This document shows, piece after piece, positions 1-7,318 of a stretch of 21,671 nt of DNA. The DNA is from an uncultured Bacteroidales bacterium. Lineage in GTDB: Bacteria; Bacteroidota; Bacteroidia; Bacteroidales; Bacteroidaceae. The position numbers and the translations under genes are program-made. Within the stretch, counting starts at the first letter, position 1. Each line of letters begins with the position of its first letter. The notes beneath the pieces are model-generated. The model was given only the letters and a program-made list of their open reading frames with translations, had not been told where the DNA came from and ran no database searches. The stretch is taken from the NCBI GenBank assembly GCA_902783615.1, contig CACZRQ010000131.1, positions 1-21,671 on the forward strand, read 5' to 3'.

Positions 1-885
1 ACCAGCCAACAGATACTTGTTGAGGGGATCATCCGTCACATACGGACGATAGAATTCCTCATTGTGAGCTGTGATTTCAGACTCTACGATATAGGAGTCG
101 CCAGCCTCGGCACCGCTATCTTCAAAGGCATAGACAGGATAGATGTGATAGCTCACATCGAAGCTGCCAGTGGTCTTAAGGTTCTGTGGTTTACTACCAT
201 TGCCCTTCAGCAGGTCGTGACTCATCTGCACCTCGAAATTCTGGATGATGTGCTGACCTTCTTCAGATGCCACCCTGCCCTGTCGGACATCCAGCAAGGT
301 AGTAGCCCTGGTAGTGGCCGAAGCATTATTCTGACGATACTGCTTCAACCAGCGGAAGAAATGGAAGATGCGCTGCTTGTAGTAGGCAGCCTCATCCTCC
401 CCCTCTGCAGGCCCATTGGCATAGAGGGTGTAACCCACCTTGGTATTGTCTGTGGCAAACAGCAATACTGGTTGCGAAGCATCGAAAGGCATGATATCGA
501 AAATACCATATTTCTCCGCAAACTCCTGGAAATATTTACCTGTGGGGTGAGCCAGCACAATCAGGGCACCACGATTGAACGCTTCCATTAGCTCACCTTC
601 AAAGGAGCCTATTTCCTCTGGTTTCAGCACCACCACCCGCGCATCATCCATCGCGGTAATGTTGGTGAGGAACTGTTCCATACCCTTTTTCACCTCTGGG
701 CGTATGCCTTCTGAAACATAGACTGGGGTGTTGCTCTTCACAAACGCATAGTCGGGTTCTTCCCAATCAGGAATGTCGGGAAGCTTCACCGTATCCGGCG
801 TTGGCACAGGTTCCGGGTCTTTGTCATCATGGCAGGCGATGAGGCCCAGCAAGACGAACATCATCAGTAAAACTTTTGCTTTCAT
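1..885 (-). CDS. Lipoprotein of unknown function, 3' end outside window
   Basis: An open frame of 295 codons runs from an ATG at 885 leftward to the window edge with no stop, so the C-terminus is missing. The N-terminus is a lipoprotein signal: Met-Lys-Ala-Lys, a hydrophobic run, then LIAC with the lipid-accepting Cys at residue 18, followed by an acidic and proline-rich linker (DDKDPEPVP). The protein should sit on the outer membrane or cell surface. Around residues 240-285 a beta-rich stretch (YHIYPVYAFED, then SYIVESEITAHN) reminds me of Bacteroides lipoproteins annotated as leukocidin/hemolysin family; this is memory, not a search, and is weak. The gene starts 19 nt after the maturase stop in the same direction, so it is probably the third gene of the sulfatase operon. 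Its frame shows no damage. Confidence 0.75.
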   Translation of the reverse strand, partial: MKAKVLLMMFVLLGLIACHDDKDPEPVPTPDTVKLPDIPDWEEPDYAFVKSNTPVYVSEGIRPEVKKGMEQFLTNITAMDDARVVVLKPEEIGSFEGELMEAFNRGALIVLAHPTGKYFQEFAEKYGIFDIMPFDASQPVLLFATDNTKVGYTLYANGPAEGEDEAAYYKQRIFHFFRWLKQYRQNNASATTRATTLLDVRQGRVASEEGQHIIQNFEVQMSHDLLKGNGSKPQNLKTTGSFDVSYHIYPVYAFEDSGAEAGDSYIVESEITAHNEEFYRPYVTDDPLNKYLLAG

Positions 886-899
886 ATTCTTTATCTTTA

Positions 900-920
900 A
901 TTCTTCATTCTCCATTCTTC
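900..920 (-). repeat. Heptamer repeat over the anSME stop codon
   Basis: Read on the minus strand this is three heptamers, GAAGAAT, GGAGAAT, GAAGAAT. The first one or two code for the last residues of the maturase (Lys-Asn-Gly-Glu), and the stop TGA at 905-907 falls inside the array. The same family recurs after the NagB/PIG-L gene at 17521-17548. Confidence 0.7.
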
Positions 921-2116
921 ATGATAATATCCTTAATCCGCTGCTTGAAATAGCGGAAGAACATGCGATAGCCAGGACAGAGGTAGTTGCGGTACTCGGT
1001 ACCAAAAAGCGTGAGCTTATCAACCAGACGGTCCTTGGGACATCCACCGAAGCAAAGGTCGGCCACATCGCAATGCAAGCAGGAGCTTGGAAGACTGTCG
1101 AGCTTGAACTCGCCAAACTGACGGTTGGTCTGCATCATGGCTCCCAAGCTCTCGTTCAAGATATTGCCGATGCGATACTCTGGAAAGACATAGCGGTCGC
1201 AACGGTAGAGGTCACCATTCTTCTCAATCACCCCGCAATGTCCGCAAACGGCTTCATGCACACAGAGTCCTGCGGGACGGCGAGTGAGGTTGCCCAAAGT
1301 GGCCTCGAAGGTCTGCACAAATTTGCGCCCCACATCCTTGCTGCCCCACTCATCGAGGATGGTGCAGAGGAAACGTCCGTAAGCCTCAGCAGGCACGGAG
1401 AAAGGTGCCACCCTCTCCCTATCATGAAGGGGAGAATAGAGTCCTGGAGGCAGGGAAATGCGCCACTTCCGTCCGCTCCCCTCCTTAGCCTCCAAAGCAG
1501 ACGATTGCGGGTGGGTTCTCTCCACCACAGGCAGGAACTGCATGAAATCGCTGAACTCGCGTAAGAAGTTGTACACCTCTTTGGCATGAGCGGCATTGAC
1601 AGCATTTACGGTGGTGAGGGTATTGAACTCCACCCCATGCTTTTGCAGCAGCTCCACACCTCGCATCACCTGATGAAAAGTACCCTCGCCCTTGGCATCC
1701 TTGCGGTAGATGTTGTGCAGGTGCTCAGGCCCGTCGATGCTGATGCCAATGCGGAAGTGGTGCTCCTTGAAGAACTGACACCATTCATCCGTCAGCATCG
1801 TACCATTAGTCTGGAGGGTATTTAGGATGCGGCGCCCCTGAGCATATTTCTCCTGCAGCTGCATGGCACGTTCAAAGAACGGGATGCCGCAAAGGGTGGG
1901 CTCGCCCCCATGCCATGCAAACTCAATCTCTGCCTTGAGGCCGTGTATCGCCACCACCTGTTGGATGTAGCTCTCCAATACCTCTTCGGACATCAAGCCA
2001 CCCTGTTCACTGCTTTTACCCAAGTAATAGCAGTAATCACACCTGAGGTTGCATGCCGCACCGATGGGCTTCACCTCTATGGCATAGTGTCTTGAGTCTT
2101 CATCGTTCTGCTTCAT
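905..2116 (-). CDS. Anaerobic sulfatase-maturating enzyme (radical SAM, SPASM)
   Basis: This 403-residue cytosolic enzyme oxidises the active-site Cys or Ser of a sulfatase to formylglycine using SAM and iron-sulfur clusters. The radical-SAM motif CxxxCxxC is at C22, C26 and C29. QTNGTMLTDEW (102-112) matches the usual anSME signature. The SPASM domain is complete: C285, C291, C294, C306 followed by D307 (the Cys-Asp pair expected to carry the catalytic acid), then the Cx2Cx5Cx3C block at C346, C349, C355 and C359, and C380. Length is normal for the family (about 370-415). It lies 18 nt after the sulfatase stop, so it is translated from the same message and should serve that enzyme. The last residues are encoded by a heptamer repeat. 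Bacteroides-type enzymes accept both Cys and Ser substrates, which fits the Ser-type neighbour. Confidence 0.93.
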   Translation of the reverse strand: MKQNDEDSRHYAIEVKPIGAACNLRCDYCYYLGKSSEQGGLMSEEVLESYIQQVVAIHGLKAEIEFAWHGGEPTLCGIPFFERAMQLQEKYAQGRRILNTLQTNGTMLTDEWCQFFKEHHFRIGISIDGPEHLHNIYRKDAKGEGTFHQVMRGVELLQKHGVEFNTLTTVNAVNAAHAKEVYNFLREFSDFMQFLPVVERTHPQSSALEAKEGSGRKWRISLPPGLYSPLHDRERVAPFSVPAEAYGRFLCTILDEWGSKDVGRKFVQTFEATLGNLTRRPAGLCVHEAVCGHCGVIEKNGDLYRCDRYVFPEYRIGNILNESLGAMMQTNRQFGEFKLDSLPSSCLHCDVADLCFGGCPKDRLVDKLTLFGTEYRNYLCPGYRMFFRYFKQRIKDIIMKNGE

Positions 2117-2134
2117 AAATCCATTGCCTGATTA

Positions 2135-3820
2135 TTAAGGGTTATTCTGGAAATAAGTATTCTTGTCCCAGTAAAGCAGACCGCCAGCAAAGCACACTTC
2201 CGTTTCGCGTCCGTCATCTTTGCGGGTAATCTCGCGTAGGATGAGATCGTTGAGTTTCTTGTTCATGGTAATCACCAGTTCCTTGTTCTCATTACCCTTT
2301 GGCCATGCCAGATTCTGCACCTCGTCGGAGCCCTGTGCCAGCAGTTCCACATCGTTGTTGTCATAAAGCTCATCATAACTATCAGGCGTATTGAAATTCA
2401 GCGGTGAGAAATAGCGGGCAAACTTATAGTCGGGCGTTATGATACCACGCACAAAGCCGCGCTTGTTCAAATCAACCAAATATCTGGGTGTCAGCAGGAA
2501 GTCGCCATCAATCATAGAAATCATCTCGAAGCAGAACAAAGCTCCCTCTGCATTGCGGATATCTACATTCGTATCTTTTACGGCAGGCAGCAGAGAGTGA
2601 CCACGCAAGCCCAAAGTGATGAGTTTGAACTCTTTCTCGTCACCTCCAGTAGCGATATCCACAAACGTAGGTGCCAAATCGAGGTGTGAGCTCAGGTTCT
2701 TAAAGTGCTGACCACCAGGAATCTCAGGGTGATAGATGATGAGTGGCACATGGATGTTATTCTCGTAAATGTTTCCACCTTTACCCTTCAGGCCGTGCTC
2801 ACCCTGCATCTCGCCATGATCGCTGGTATATATAATAATGGTGTTCTTCATGAGTCCTGCATCTTTCAGGTAATTCAGGAAGGTCATCATGTGGTTATCC
2901 TCGTTTTGGATGGTGTTGAAGTAGTAGTCGCGGAAAGTGTGCCAGCCAGCCTCATCGGTAGGCGACGGACCCACCCAAGCTTGCCACTGCTTGTTGTATT
3001 CCCGATGTGCGGCAGGACGACCATCCTTGGTGAACGACTCGTTCCAAGAAGCAGGCACCTGGGTAGCATAAGATTTCTGATAGATAGGATCGTTGGGAGC
3101 AGGAGTAGCCTCACCAGCTATGTACGTCCCTGGCGTTTCATTGAAATACATCACATCGTGGGGGTTGAGGAAGTTCACGGCCAAGAAGAAAGGCTCGTTC
3201 TTATCATTCAGCTCCTTACCTGTGGTCTTGAGCCATTCGATGGCATTGTTGCAGATGGTTGCATCCTCATGGTAGCCTTCCTGCACGGAGCCATACATAT
3301 CTCCCTCAGTCCAATCGAGAAAACCGTAGTCGGCCAGTGTTTCGGTGTCTTTTGAGATGTGCCACTTACCCTTGAAGGCAGGATAGTAGCCAGCCTTACG
3401 CATCATGTCGCCCACCGTCTGTAGGTCGCGTTTCATATCGCGGAACAGCGGCAGTTCGTGTGGCATGTCACCTACATACTGGTAGTTGGTATTGTCCAGC
3501 ATGCAGGTTTCCGTAATGTGGCGACCCGTATAGATTACCGAGCGGCTTGAGGTAGAAACATTGGCACAGGCATAGTGCTTCTCGAAGGTGGTGCCAATAC
3601 TGCGGAGATAGTTTCTGGCAGCATAGTCGCTACCGGCAGGATATTCTTCCATGTAGGCTTCCTGGTCGCAGGTGATGAACACAATGTTGTACTTACCCGG
3701 AGCTACGGGTTCGGGATCGGGAACAATGGGGGCGTCCACATTGTCGGAGCAAGCAGCCAGCAGAGCGGCACTTGTTGGCAACAGCATAGTTGCATGGCGT
3801 AAAAACTGATTCTTTTTCAT
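2135..3820 (-). CDS. Sulfatase (alkaline phosphatase superfamily), lipoprotein, Ser-type with variant motif
   Basis: A 561-residue hydrolase predicted to remove sulfate from an unknown glycan or other ester. The start is the ATG at 3820 (MKKNQFLRHA), which gives a lipoprotein signal with LAAC and lipidated C24; the longer in-frame extension lies in the upstream regulatory DNA. Family landmarks are in order: metal Asp in ITCDQ (D52), modification site S89-T-S-S-R93 followed by SVIYTGR, KGKWHI (150-155), NPHDV (219-223) and SDHGE (333-337) followed by GEHGLKGK. The canonical site is C/S-x-P/A-x-R; here the nucleophile position is Ser and the Pro/Ala position is also Ser. It is first in an operon with its maturase. 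Substrate cannot be told from sequence. A phosphoesterase of the same fold is the main alternative, but the paired anSME argues for a sulfatase. Confidence 0.9.
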   Translation of the reverse strand: MKKNQFLRHATMLLPTSAALLAACSDNVDAPIVPDPEPVAPGKYNIVFITCDQEAYMEEYPAGSDYAARNYLRSIGTTFEKHYACANVSTSSRSVIYTGRHITETCMLDNTNYQYVGDMPHELPLFRDMKRDLQTVGDMMRKAGYYPAFKGKWHISKDTETLADYGFLDWTEGDMYGSVQEGYHEDATICNNAIEWLKTTGKELNDKNEPFFLAVNFLNPHDVMYFNETPGTYIAGEATPAPNDPIYQKSYATQVPASWNESFTKDGRPAAHREYNKQWQAWVGPSPTDEAGWHTFRDYYFNTIQNEDNHMMTFLNYLKDAGLMKNTIIIYTSDHGEMQGEHGLKGKGGNIYENNIHVPLIIYHPEIPGGQHFKNLSSHLDLAPTFVDIATGGDEKEFKLITLGLRGHSLLPAVKDTNVDIRNAEGALFCFEMISMIDGDFLLTPRYLVDLNKRGFVRGIITPDYKFARYFSPLNFNTPDSYDELYDNNDVELLAQGSDEVQNLAWPKGNENKELVITMNKKLNDLILREITRKDDGRETEVCFAGGLLYWDKNTYFQNNP

Positions 3821-3856
3821 ATTACACGTTTTTTTGTCATTAAACATTTTCTGGTA

Positions 3857-3864
3857 CAAATATG
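3857..3864 (-). promoter_or_regulatory. Possible -7 box of the sulfatase operon
   Basis: On the minus strand CATATTTG differs from TAnnTTTG at one base, 36 nt before the sulfatase ATG. No TTTG is found at the -33 distance; the inverted copy of the 16-bp repeat lies there instead, as expected for an activator-dependent promoter. This is inference from spacing. Confidence 0.35.
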
Positions 3865-3884
3865 AAAAAAAACAGCAAAAAGCT

Positions 3885-3960
3885 CTTTCCTCTGCATGTA
3901 AATACATCGAGAGGAAAGAAAAAATACATCGAGAGGAAAGTTTGTACATCCATAGGAAAG
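3885..3960. repeat. Four copies of a 16-bp motif, probable operator array
   Basis: Plus-strand direct copies are TACATCGAGAGGAAAG at 3903-3918 and 3925-3940 (identical) and TACATCCATAGGAAAG at 3945-3960. A fourth copy at 3885-3900 is inverted (its complement reads TACATGCAGAGGAAAG). Start-to-start distances are 22 and 20 bp, about two helical turns, as for AraC-family sites. The array fills the space between the AraC-type gene and the sulfatase promoter. The inverted and first direct copies also form a near-palindrome with a 2-nt loop, so a role in ending regulator transcription is an alternative. Confidence 0.75.
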
Positions 3961-3971
3961 ATTTTTTGGCT

Positions 3972-5069
3972 TTATCTGTACTTCGAAGGCACACCTTTGC
4001 CCTGCGACTTGAAAGCTTTGGTCATAGAAGCGGGAGAGGAAAAGCCACACTGGAAGGCAATATCCTGTAGTTTTTTGTCTGGATATTGATGGATCATGCT
4101 GATGGCATAACGCACCCGATGCTGGCAAATCATATCGTAGAAAGACTGATATCCACTTCGACGGATGACCTCGGCAATATAGTTGGCATTGGTGCCAAGC
4201 TGCTGCATCAGTGTGTCGATGGTGATGTGAGGCTCAGTGAAGACATGTTGCTTGGTGAGCATTTCCTCTAAGCGACGGCTCAACTCATCGTATCGTTCTT
4301 CGCTGAGGCGATTTATGCTGGTGTCATTCTGTTCCATCTGCTCTATGATTTCCTCTTCACGAGGCGTAAACACCTTGCGCCAAGGGTTAAGGGTGAAGAT
4401 GCAGAACCAGATGTTGACAAAAGTGAACAGCACATCGCGCACAGCCTTCACCATAGGGTTGTCGGCATAGAAGTTGATGGCCATCACTACACAAATCACT
4501 GTAGGAACCCACTGGATGATGCGGGCAAAGCGAACGGGGAAGTCATCACTGTCGGCATAAGTGGCTTCGTTCACCCGCTTGATGCCACGACCTATTTCCA
4601 AAGCCATATTGATGGATAGATAGAAGTACACCGCAAATACCAACGTGGCGGTACCAATTGCCCAAGGCCGATACCCCTCAGGAATGTTGACTAAATGAAC
4701 AGCCTGCAGCAACAAAGGCAGCACAACGATAGCAGCAGGGAAGAACATCCAATAGTCTTCACGCTGAAATCGGACGCGCGGGAAAAAATAGCCTTTACAC
4801 ATGACAAGCATCTGCATGGGGAAGAACAGCATGGCGAAAGCATTGACATACAACAAGGCGTTGGCATCGCCCACTTGAAAAAGGTAGGGTAACTCCAGCA
4901 CTTGTAGCAGATAGAGCATACCCACCGACCGCTGGGCAGGAAACAATTCATTGAAATGATCATTATACGCCATAGGGCGATAGAACCATTTCAGCAACCA
5001 TCCATACAAATTGGTTAGGATGAAAGCTAGATTGGCGGTATATAATATATAAAAGGTGGTACTCGGCAT
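3972..5069 (-). CDS. Membrane-anchored AraC-family regulator
   Basis: A 365-residue protein with an N-terminal membrane region (about residues 1-230, roughly six or seven hydrophobic segments, e.g. FYILYTANLAFIL, LLYVNAFAMLFFPMQML, FFPAAIVVLPLLLQA, ATLVFAVYFYLSI, VICVVMAINFYA). A charged linker with coiled-coil character follows (about 232-265), then a C-terminal AraC/XylS DNA-binding domain. The first helix-turn-helix is around NANYIAEVIRRSGYQSFYDMI; the second is LQDIAFQCGFSSPASMTKAF with the family ending GVPSKYR. The membrane part presumably senses an envelope or external signal. It lies directly upstream of the sulfatase operon on the same strand, with the 16-bp repeat array in between, so it likely controls that operon. 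The signal is unknown. Its promoter is back-to-back with that of the exporter operon. Confidence 0.88.
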   Translation of the reverse strand: MPSTTFYILYTANLAFILTNLYGWLLKWFYRPMAYNDHFNELFPAQRSVGMLYLLQVLELPYLFQVGDANALLYVNAFAMLFFPMQMLVMCKGYFFPRVRFQREDYWMFFPAAIVVLPLLLQAVHLVNIPEGYRPWAIGTATLVFAVYFYLSINMALEIGRGIKRVNEATYADSDDFPVRFARIIQWVPTVICVVMAINFYADNPMVKAVRDVLFTFVNIWFCIFTLNPWRKVFTPREEEIIEQMEQNDTSINRLSEERYDELSRRLEEMLTKQHVFTEPHITIDTLMQQLGTNANYIAEVIRRSGYQSFYDMICQHRVRYAISMIHQYPDKKLQDIAFQCGFSSPASMTKAFKSQGKGVPSKYR

Positions 5070-5093
5070 TTTCCCAATTTATATTTACAAGGG

Positions 5094-5124
5094 CAAAATT
5101 ACTAATAAAAGAGAAAAATGCAAA
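5094..5124 (-). promoter_or_regulatory. Promoter of the membrane AraC gene
   Basis: On the minus strand TTTG (5121-5124) is followed after 19 nt by TAATTTTG (5094-5101), a full match to the Bacteroidetes housekeeping promoter. It lies 25 nt before the ATG at 5069. Confidence 0.75.
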
Positions 5125-5134
5125 TAAAAATTCA

Positions 5135-5142
5135 TATCTTTG
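5135..5142 (+). promoter_or_regulatory. -7 box of the ABC exporter operon
   Basis: TATCTTTG matches TAnnTTTG and lies 47 nt before the ATPase ATG. No clear TTTG exists at -33; that place (about 5111-5115) falls inside the divergent AraC promoter. Confidence 0.65.
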
Positions 5143-5189
5143 CAACCTAAAGCCAAAACGAAGCGTCTAATGTAAAAAAAAGAAACAGT

Positions 5190-5906
5190 ATGATAACTCT
5201 GAAAGGAATCAATAAGACCTATTATAACGGCACCCCGTTACATGTGCTGAAAGGTATAGACATGCACATTGAAAAAGGAGAATTCGTTTCCATCATGGGT
5301 GCATCGGGTTCGGGTAAATCCACCTTATTAAATATATTAGGTATGCTGGACAACTACGACAGTGGGGAATACTACCTGAACGGCACACTTATCAAAGGAC
5401 TGAGCGAGACGAAAGCCGCAGAATACCGTAATCGTATGATTGGCTTCATCTTCCAGTCGTTCAACCTCATCAACTTCAAAGATGCCGTAGAGAACGTGGC
5501 GTTGCCACTTTTCTATATGGGCATATCACGCAAGAAGCGCAATGCGTTGGCATTGGAGTACCTCGATAAGTTAGGATTGAAGGACTGGGCACACCACATG
5601 CCAAACGAGATGAGTGGTGGACAGAAGCAACGTGTGGCGATAGCCCGTGCGCTGATCACCAAGCCGCAGATCATTCTGGCCGATGAGCCTACGGGTGCCC
5701 TCGACAGCAAGACATCCATAGAGGTGATGGAGATATTGAAAGACCTGCATCGCGAGGGGATGACCATTGTGGTGGTGACACACGAAAGTGGTGTGGCCAA
5801 TGAAACTGATAAGATCATTCATATCAAGGATGGTATCATCGAGAGCATTGAGGAGAATCTGAAGCATGATGCCTCACCGTTTGGCACCAGCGGATTGATG
5901 AAGTAG
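5190..5906 (+). CDS. ABC exporter ATPase, MacB/LolD type
   Basis: A 238-residue cytosolic ATPase that would power a MacB-type exporter. It has Walker A GASGSGKST (37-45), Q-loop Q89 in FIFQSFNLI, signature MSGGQKQR (141-148), Walker B IILADEP (161-167) with catalytic E166, D-loop ALDSKT and switch His H198 in VTHES. The spacing and the FNLI stretch after the Q-loop fit the LolD/MacB/FtsE group. It is a separate polypeptide, unlike E. coli MacB where ATPase and permease are fused. It is the first gene of a five-gene run on the plus strand, 37 nt before the first permease. Substrate cannot be inferred; small toxic compounds, peptides or lipoprotein-like cargo are all possible. Confidence 0.93.
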   Translation: MITLKGINKTYYNGTPLHVLKGIDMHIEKGEFVSIMGASGSGKSTLLNILGMLDNYDSGEYYLNGTLIKGLSETKAAEYRNRMIGFIFQSFNLINFKDAVENVALPLFYMGISRKKRNALALEYLDKLGLKDWAHHMPNEMSGGQKQRVAIARALITKPQIILADEPTGALDSKTSIEVMEILKDLHREGMTIVVVTHESGVANETDKIIHIKDGIIESIEENLKHDASPFGTSGLMK

Positions 5907-5943
5907 TTACTTTGCAACATACAAACAATAACAACAAACCAAA

Positions 5944-7200
5944 ATGAGAGACTTGCTACAGGAAATAGGAGCTTCATTGAGCAGAAATAGGCTGCGCACC
6001 ACCCTCACAGGCTTTGCGGTGGCATGGGGCATCTTCATGTTGCTAGTACTCTTAGGAGCAGGCAACGGCATCATCCATACCTTCGAGGCCAACGTGAACA
6101 CAAATGCACTGAACGTGCTGACCATCTATGGAAACACTACCACCAAGCCCTATCAAGGCTATAAGGAAGGACGCAGCATCCAACTGGATAACCGCGATCT
6201 GAAAGCTACCGAAGAAGATTTCCCCGATAACATCATCAGTACGGGTGGTATGCTCAATCAGAACAACGTGATACTCAGTAATGGAGACGAATATGTGAGT
6301 CTTCGCCTTACTGGTGTTCACCCCATCTTTGCCCACATCAATTCCTTGAGAATCAAGGAAGGTCGATTCCTCAACCAGCTTGACATTCGTGAGCGAAGAA
6401 AGACCATCATCCTGCATGCAAAGACGGCAGAGATACTTTTCAGGCACACCAACCCTATTGGCAAGTTTGTCAAGGCTGGCAATACCAATTACCAGGTGGC
6501 AGGCATCTACAAAGACCAGGGTAACGAGCAGAACAGTCCGGCTTACATCCCCTTCACTACCCTACAACAGATTTATAACAAAGGCAACCGTGTGAATGTG
6601 ATTGTAACCACTACGAAGGGACTGGAAACCGAAGAGAAGTCTAATGCCTTTGTGAAGGAATACCGCAAGACGCTGGCAAGCATCCACGAATTCGACCCCG
6701 ATGACGAGGGAGCCATCTATGTGAGCAACCGTTTCACCCAAATACAGCGGGTAATGACAGCCATGTACTTGTTGCAAGTGGCTTTGTGGATCATCGGTAT
6801 CTTCACCTTAGTGAGCGGTATCGTGGGCGTGAGCAACATCATGTTCATCACCGTCAAAGAGCGTACCCACGAGTTCGGCATCCGCAAGGCCTTGGGCGCC
6901 AAGCCGCGATCCATCTACAAACTCATTGTAGTAGAGAGCATTGCCATCACCACACTGTTCGGCTACATCGGCATGGTGTGTGGTGTCATGGCAACGGAGT
7001 GGATGAACAAGGCATACGGCAGCACTATTGTCGATTTAGGTGAAGGCGAAAGCACAACGCTGTTTATTGACCCCACGGTGGATATGAGCATCGCCATCGG
7101 GGCTACCATACTACTGATTGTGGCTGGCACCTTGGCAGGACTCTTTCCTGCGAGGAAGGCAGCAAATGTTAGACCAATTGAAGCATTGAATGCAAGATGA
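5944..7200 (+). CDS. MacB-like ABC permease, first copy
   Basis: A 418-residue inner-membrane permease of the FtsX/MacB family. One transmembrane segment lies near residues 22-43 (GFAVAWGIFMLLVLLGAG). A large periplasmic MacB_PCD-type domain follows (about 44-275), then three C-terminal segments (WIIGIFTLVSGIVGVSNI, a second near SIAITTLFGYIGMVCGV, and AIGATILLIVAGTLAGLF). Family landmarks are VSNIMFITVKERTHEFGIRK in the coupling loop region and the end PARKAANVRPIEAL. It is related to, but clearly diverged from, the permease at 7319-8548, so the two probably form a heterodimer with the single ATPase. It follows the ATPase by 37 nt. The gap after it holds a repeat element rather than a gene. 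Confidence 0.92.
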   Translation: MRDLLQEIGASLSRNRLRTTLTGFAVAWGIFMLLVLLGAGNGIIHTFEANVNTNALNVLTIYGNTTTKPYQGYKEGRSIQLDNRDLKATEEDFPDNIISTGGMLNQNNVILSNGDEYVSLRLTGVHPIFAHINSLRIKEGRFLNQLDIRERRKTIILHAKTAEILFRHTNPIGKFVKAGNTNYQVAGIYKDQGNEQNSPAYIPFTTLQQIYNKGNRVNVIVTTTKGLETEEKSNAFVKEYRKTLASIHEFDPDDEGAIYVSNRFTQIQRVMTAMYLLQVALWIIGIFTLVSGIVGVSNIMFITVKERTHEFGIRKALGAKPRSIYKLIVVESIAITTLFGYIGMVCGVMATEWMNKAYGSTIVDLGEGESTTLFIDPTVDMSIAIGATILLIVAGTLAGLFPARKAANVRPIEALNAR

Positions 7201-7206
7201 AAACTA

Positions 7207-7309
7207 TGACGATTGAGCTTCGCTCCAATTTTGTCGCGACTCGGCATAGTTCAAGCAAGCTTGACTCTGCTCTCGCTGCTCCAAAAAGTGACCATTGACA
7301 ATTGACGAT
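7207..7309. repeat. Intergenic repeat element between the permease genes
   Basis: The 118-nt gap is almost filled by an element with heptamers at both ends: TGACGAT at 7207-7213, and TGACCAT, TGACAAT, TGACGAT at 7289-7309. Between them are GAGCTTCGCTC, a perfect palindrome TCAAGCAAGCTTGA (7251-7264) and CTCTGCTCTCGCTGCTC. The last block recurs in the next gap (8603-8619). I recall such modules as common in Bacteroidales intergenic DNA. No coding capacity or promoter is seen. Confidence 0.7.
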
Positions 7310-7318
7310 TAAAGGATT

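Noticed and set aside
773..1564. A 263-codon plus-strand frame opposite the radical SAM gene
   Set aside because: It is antisense to a complete anSME with all cysteines; the translation is low-complexity and resembles no protein I know.
2705..3355. A 216-codon plus-strand frame inside the sulfatase
   Set aside because: Shadow of the sulfatase coding frame; no start signal or promoter.
3821..3994. N-terminal extension of the sulfatase to 3994
   Set aside because: It would read through the operator array and promoter and would bury the lipoprotein signal in the interior.
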